Shown in pieces: positions 23,486 to 25,613 of a stretch of 25,613 nt of DNA; position 1 is the first letter of the stretch; each line of letters starts with the position of its first letter. The stretch covers positions 1-25,613 of the forward strand of contig CANTGP010000003.1 of assembly GCA_947653315.1 (NCBI GenBank), read 5' to 3'. The notes under the pieces were generated by a model, which was given only the letters and a program-made list of their open reading frames with translations, was not told the origin of the DNA and made no database searches. This DNA comes from an uncultured Lachnospiraceae bacterium. GTDB taxonomy: Bacteria; Bacillota; Clostridia; Lachnospirales; Lachnospiraceae. A program made the translations under genes and the position numbers.

Positions 23486-24433
23486 TCACACAGACGGCGG
23501 TACATAACGGTTCAGGCGGAGGGTGAACGTGGTTTTGACGTGCGGTTCGCTTTCCAAAAAAACATCGCCGCCCATTTGGTTGGCGAGGCTTTTGGCGATG
23601 GTAAGTCCAAGCCCGTTTCCGTGTATGTTCCGGTTGCGGGAATCATCCATGGTATAGAGACGTTCAAAGACGCTGGCGGCAAAGGCTTTTTCGATGCCTT
23701 TTCCTTTATCGGTAACGGCGACCCATGCGCAGGATGCATCGCTGTGCAGTTTAAGCCCTATGTAGCTGCCGTCGCTTCCGTAGCGCACTGCGTTGGAAAT
23801 CAGGTTGGAGAGAATCCGGCGGATGGCATCCTGATTGCCGGAAACGAAAACCGTCTGTTCCGGGATGTCGATATCCACGGTGAAATCTTTCTGCAGAAGG
23901 ATATCGTAAAAACAGAGGATACTTTCCCGGCAGAGTTCGTTCAGGTCTGTTTTGCCAAGCGGGATATCGGTATCCCCGGCTTCCAGTTTTGCCAGCGTGA
24001 AAAACTGGTTGATCAGTTCCATGACCTGTTGTGCCTTGGCTTCCACTTTCCGCAGCGATTCGTTTTCCCCGTCCGCCAGGCGCATCATTTCCAAATAACC
24101 GAGAATGACGGTCAGCGGGGTTTTGATATCGTGGGAGATATTGGAGAGCATTTTCTTGGAGGAGATTTCCTGACGGATAAAATCCCGTTTGGCTTTTTTC
24201 CGGTCCAAAAGCAGGAGGTTTATTTGGCCGCACAGTTCCATGAGCGCCTTGTTGTCCGTAAACACCATGACCTGTTCGCCGCTGTCATGCTCCAGGATGC
24301 CGGAAAGCCTTGCGCTGATTTCCCTTAACTGCGCTTCCGTCCCTTTATGGAAGGTATACCGTTGGAAAATAACGAGGAAAAGCAGCAAAAGGATGATGCA
24401 GATGCAAAAAAGCAGGATGGCAGGTTCGTTCAT
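23486..24433 (-). CDS. sensor histidine kinase with a single membrane span
   Basis: This 315-residue kinase phosphorylates the response regulator encoded just upstream. One hydrophobic segment (about 5-24) is followed directly by a cytoplasmic helix; there is no extracellular sensor domain, so any signal must come through the membrane or a partner such as an ABC transporter. The phospho-acceptor is H101 in SNISHDIKTPLTV, the N box is ILSNLISNAVRYG, and the G boxes are DKGKGI and HGNGLGLTIAKSL. Its ATG overlaps the regulator stop codon (ATGA), with AGGAG before it, so translation is coupled. No other sensory domain is visible. Confidence 0.93.
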   Translation of the reverse strand: MNEPAILLFCICIILLLLFLVIFQRYTFHKGTEAQLREISARLSGILEHDSGEQVMVFTDNKALMELCGQINLLLLDRKKAKRDFIRQEISSKKMLSNISHDIKTPLTVILGYLEMMRLADGENESLRKVEAKAQQVMELINQFFTLAKLEAGDTDIPLGKTDLNELCRESILCFYDILLQKDFTVDIDIPEQTVFVSGNQDAIRRILSNLISNAVRYGSDGSYIGLKLHSDASCAWVAVTDKGKGIEKAFAASVFERLYTMDDSRNRNIHGNGLGLTIAKSLANQMGGDVFLESEPHVKTTFTLRLNRYVPPSV

Positions 24434-25137
24434 GGCTGGTCTCCTAATTTATAGCCGATGCCCCATACCGTAACGATGTACCGGGGATTGCGGGGGTTGT
24501 CTTCGATTTTGTTGCGTAAGCGGCTGATATGGACGTTGACGGCGTTTTCGTCGCCAAGGTATGCGTCCTGCCAAATTTGGGAATAAAGCTGTTCTTTGGT
24601 ATAAACTTTTTTCGGGTTTTTCATGAGCAGTTTCAGGATATCAAATTCCTTTGCCGTCAGCTCGATAGGCTGTCCGTCTTTGGTTACGGTATAATCGTTG
24701 GGATTTAGAATGAGACTGCCTTTTATGAGCGGCGCTTCCATAGATTCTGTAACTGCGCCTTCCGTGTGGGGGGCATATTGGGTGGAGCGGCGGATGTTTG
24801 CCTTAATCCTCGCCAGTACTTCCGTGACGGAGAAGGGTTTTGTGATATAATCGTCTGCGCCAAGCCCAAGTCCTAAGGTTTTATCGGAATCCGTGTCTTT
24901 GGCGGACAGGATAAGGATGGGCACGGTGCTTGTCCGGCGGATGGCTTTCATGACTTCCATGCCGTTCTTTTTGGGCAGCATGAGGTCAAGCAGTACCAGA
25001 CTGTAAGAGCCGGAGGCAAATTTGTCCAGCGCTTCCTCGCCGTCATGGGCGGCGGTGATGATGTAATTTTCCGTGGTCAGGAAGGTTTCCAGCATACTGC
25101 TGATTTCCGGGTCGTCTTCAATGAGTAAAATATTCAT
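24430..25137 (-). CDS. OmpR/PhoB family response regulator
   Basis: This 235-residue regulator has a receiver domain with the acidic pocket EDD (7-9), phospho-acceptor D51 in LVLLDLMLP and K100 in YITKPFS, then a linker and a winged-helix DNA-binding domain from about residue 140 (LTAKEFDILKLLMKNPKKV, then ENAVNVHISRLRNKIE, then IVTVWGIGYKL). It is the first gene of a minus-strand group with its kinase and a downstream ABC transporter, which it probably controls. GCGAGG lies a few bases before the ATG. No convincing sigma-A promoter is seen in the 200 bases upstream; TATAAA at 25191-25186 lacks a -35 partner. Confidence 0.95.
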   Translation of the reverse strand: MNILLIEDDPEISSMLETFLTTENYIITAAHDGEEALDKFASGSYSLVLLDLMLPKKNGMEVMKAIRRTSTVPILILSAKDTDSDKTLGLGLGADDYITKPFSVTEVLARIKANIRRSTQYAPHTEGAVTESMEAPLIKGSLILNPNDYTVTKDGQPIELTAKEFDILKLLMKNPKKVYTKEQLYSQIWQDAYLGDENAVNVHISRLRNKIEDNPRNPRYIVTVWGIGYKLGDQP

Positions 25138-25201
25138 GGGAACCTCGCTTTGGATGGGGTGTTTTTTCTGCGGTCAATTTCTGATTTTATAGCGGAAAAT
25201 C

Positions 25202-25230
25202 TTCTTATAAGCCCCGTAAATGTTTATAAT
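25202..25230 (+). promoter_or_regulatory. possible plus-strand promoter before the short reading frame
   Basis: A perfect TATAAT (25225-25230) has TTCTTA 17 bases upstream (25202-25207), which matches the -35 consensus at only three positions. Transcription from here would give a leader of about 100 bases before the ATG at 25336. The region is also upstream of the divergent response regulator gene. Confidence 0.4.
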
Positions 25231-25278
25231 ATCTTTCTGGAGTGGCTTAAGATCAAGTGTCATGCCATATCCCCGTAT

Positions 25279-25350
25279 AAGTTGGTTTTGTAAGACCGGG
25301 CATCATTTTAGTACTACAAATTATAGGAGGATGACATGAAAAACCAACTT
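25279..25350 (+). promoter_or_regulatory. inverted repeat covering the start of the short reading frame
   Basis: AAGTTGGTTTT (25279-25289) is the exact reverse complement of AAAACCAACTT (25340-25350), which forms codons 2-5 of the frame starting at 25336. Pairing would put TAGGAGGATG and the ATG at the base of a 50-base loop. Such a structure could tune initiation. The repeat is plain in the sequence; its effect is inferred. Confidence 0.5.
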
Positions 25351-25401
25351 TTAGACAAAGGTATTATAACCCTGTCCGGAGAAATAAGCAAGGATAGATA
25401 A
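25336..25401 (+). CDS. 21-residue small protein, leader peptide or truncated gene
   Basis: ATG at 25336 is preceded by TAGGAGG with five bases between, one of the best ribosome binding sites in the window, and the frame ends at TAA after MKNQLLDKGIITLSGEISKD and one Arg. The LLDKGIITLSGEI part faintly resembles the opening strand of ClpP-type proteases, so a truncated gene is possible, but the similarity is short and may be chance. No continuation in another frame with a convincing fold was seen. GCAAGG (25388-25393) and CCTTGC (25403-25408) form a small hairpin across the stop codon, without a T-run. It may be a leader peptide for something beyond the window edge. Confidence 0.35.
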   Translation: MKNQLLDKGIITLSGEISKDR

Positions 25402-25613
25402 ACCTTGCCACAGTCGGCTTGTAACAGTTCAGCCTGAATGTTGTGTTGGAGGGCGGACGCACGGGAGGGATTTTTTGGCGGGGCGGCGGCAGCGGGATTG
25501 CCTGTCCCGGTTTTCCGTGCACTTTTTCCGGCTGGGAGTTTCTAAGCAGAATGGCATCGGTTCTCACAGGCTGCGGGCGTCCTCAAGCGGCATCCATGCC
25601 GCCTCGGACTGAA
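25402..25613 (+). other. right-edge region without an identified gene
   Basis: I see no reading frame with a ribosome binding site on either strand and no terminator. The sequence is GC-rich after 25445, with GGGAGGG and a short T-run near 25463-25476, and a frame open to a TGA at 25611 that has no start signal. It could be an untranslated region of a gene to the right, or degraded sequence. Confidence 0.4.

Noticed and set aside
23540..24328. 262-codon plus-strand frame opposite the histidine kinase
   Set aside because: It is antisense to conserved H, N and G boxes; no ribosome binding site or domain.
25364..25567. 67-codon minus-strand frame near the right edge
   Set aside because: No ribosome binding site, no recognisable features and odd composition; likely chance.

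Overview
The window looks like a chromosomal segment of an anaerobic, low-to-mid GC Firmicute. I infer a gut Lachnospiraceae-type Clostridium from the oxygen-independent sulfatase-maturating enzyme, the carbohydrate ABC importer without its own ATPase, the lipoprotein signal sequences, the strong AGGAGG-type ribosome binding sites and the sigma-A-like promoter. No rRNA, tRNA, CRISPR array or transposase gene was seen. This taxonomic call rests on gene style only.

Left part (1-8957): the 3' end of a YwqG/DUF1963-family gene is followed by what appears to be one functional module for sulfated carbohydrates. It contains a radical SAM anaerobic sulfatase-maturating enzyme (668-1813), a TSUP/TauE-SafE anion exporter (1957-2766), an AraC regulator on the minus strand (2795-3667), and, divergent from it, a Cys-type S1 sulfatase lacking a signal peptide (3911-5461). 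Two MalF/MalG-type permeases and a family-1 solute-binding lipoprotein follow in the sulfatase operon. The simplest reading is uptake of a sulfated sugar, cytoplasmic removal of sulfate by a formylglycine sulfatase matured by the neighbouring enzyme, and export of the released anion. An 18-base motif shared by the exporter promoter and the AraC/sulfatase intergenic region is a candidate operator.

Middle part (8958-18961): a consensus promoter and a terminator-like hairpin at 9001-9135 outline a possible small RNA or leader before a small membrane protein. Then comes an oligopeptide-type ABC importer in the order binding protein, permease, permease, ATPase, ATPase. Its binding protein and second permease are both much larger than usual. 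A strong terminator and a second long hairpin separate the binding protein gene from the permeases. A helical protein of unknown function follows the ATPases.

Right part (18962-25613): a membrane-anchored surface protein, a PIG-V-like mannosyltransferase homologue and a lipoprotein lie on the plus strand and end at a terminator. On the minus strand are a response regulator, a short histidine kinase, an ABC ATPase and an ABC-2 permease, which resemble a bacitracin/lantibiotic-type sensing and resistance cassette. The last 280 bases hold a 21-codon reading frame with an excellent ribosome binding site. Its start region lies in one arm of an 11-bp inverted repeat. I see no other gene there.
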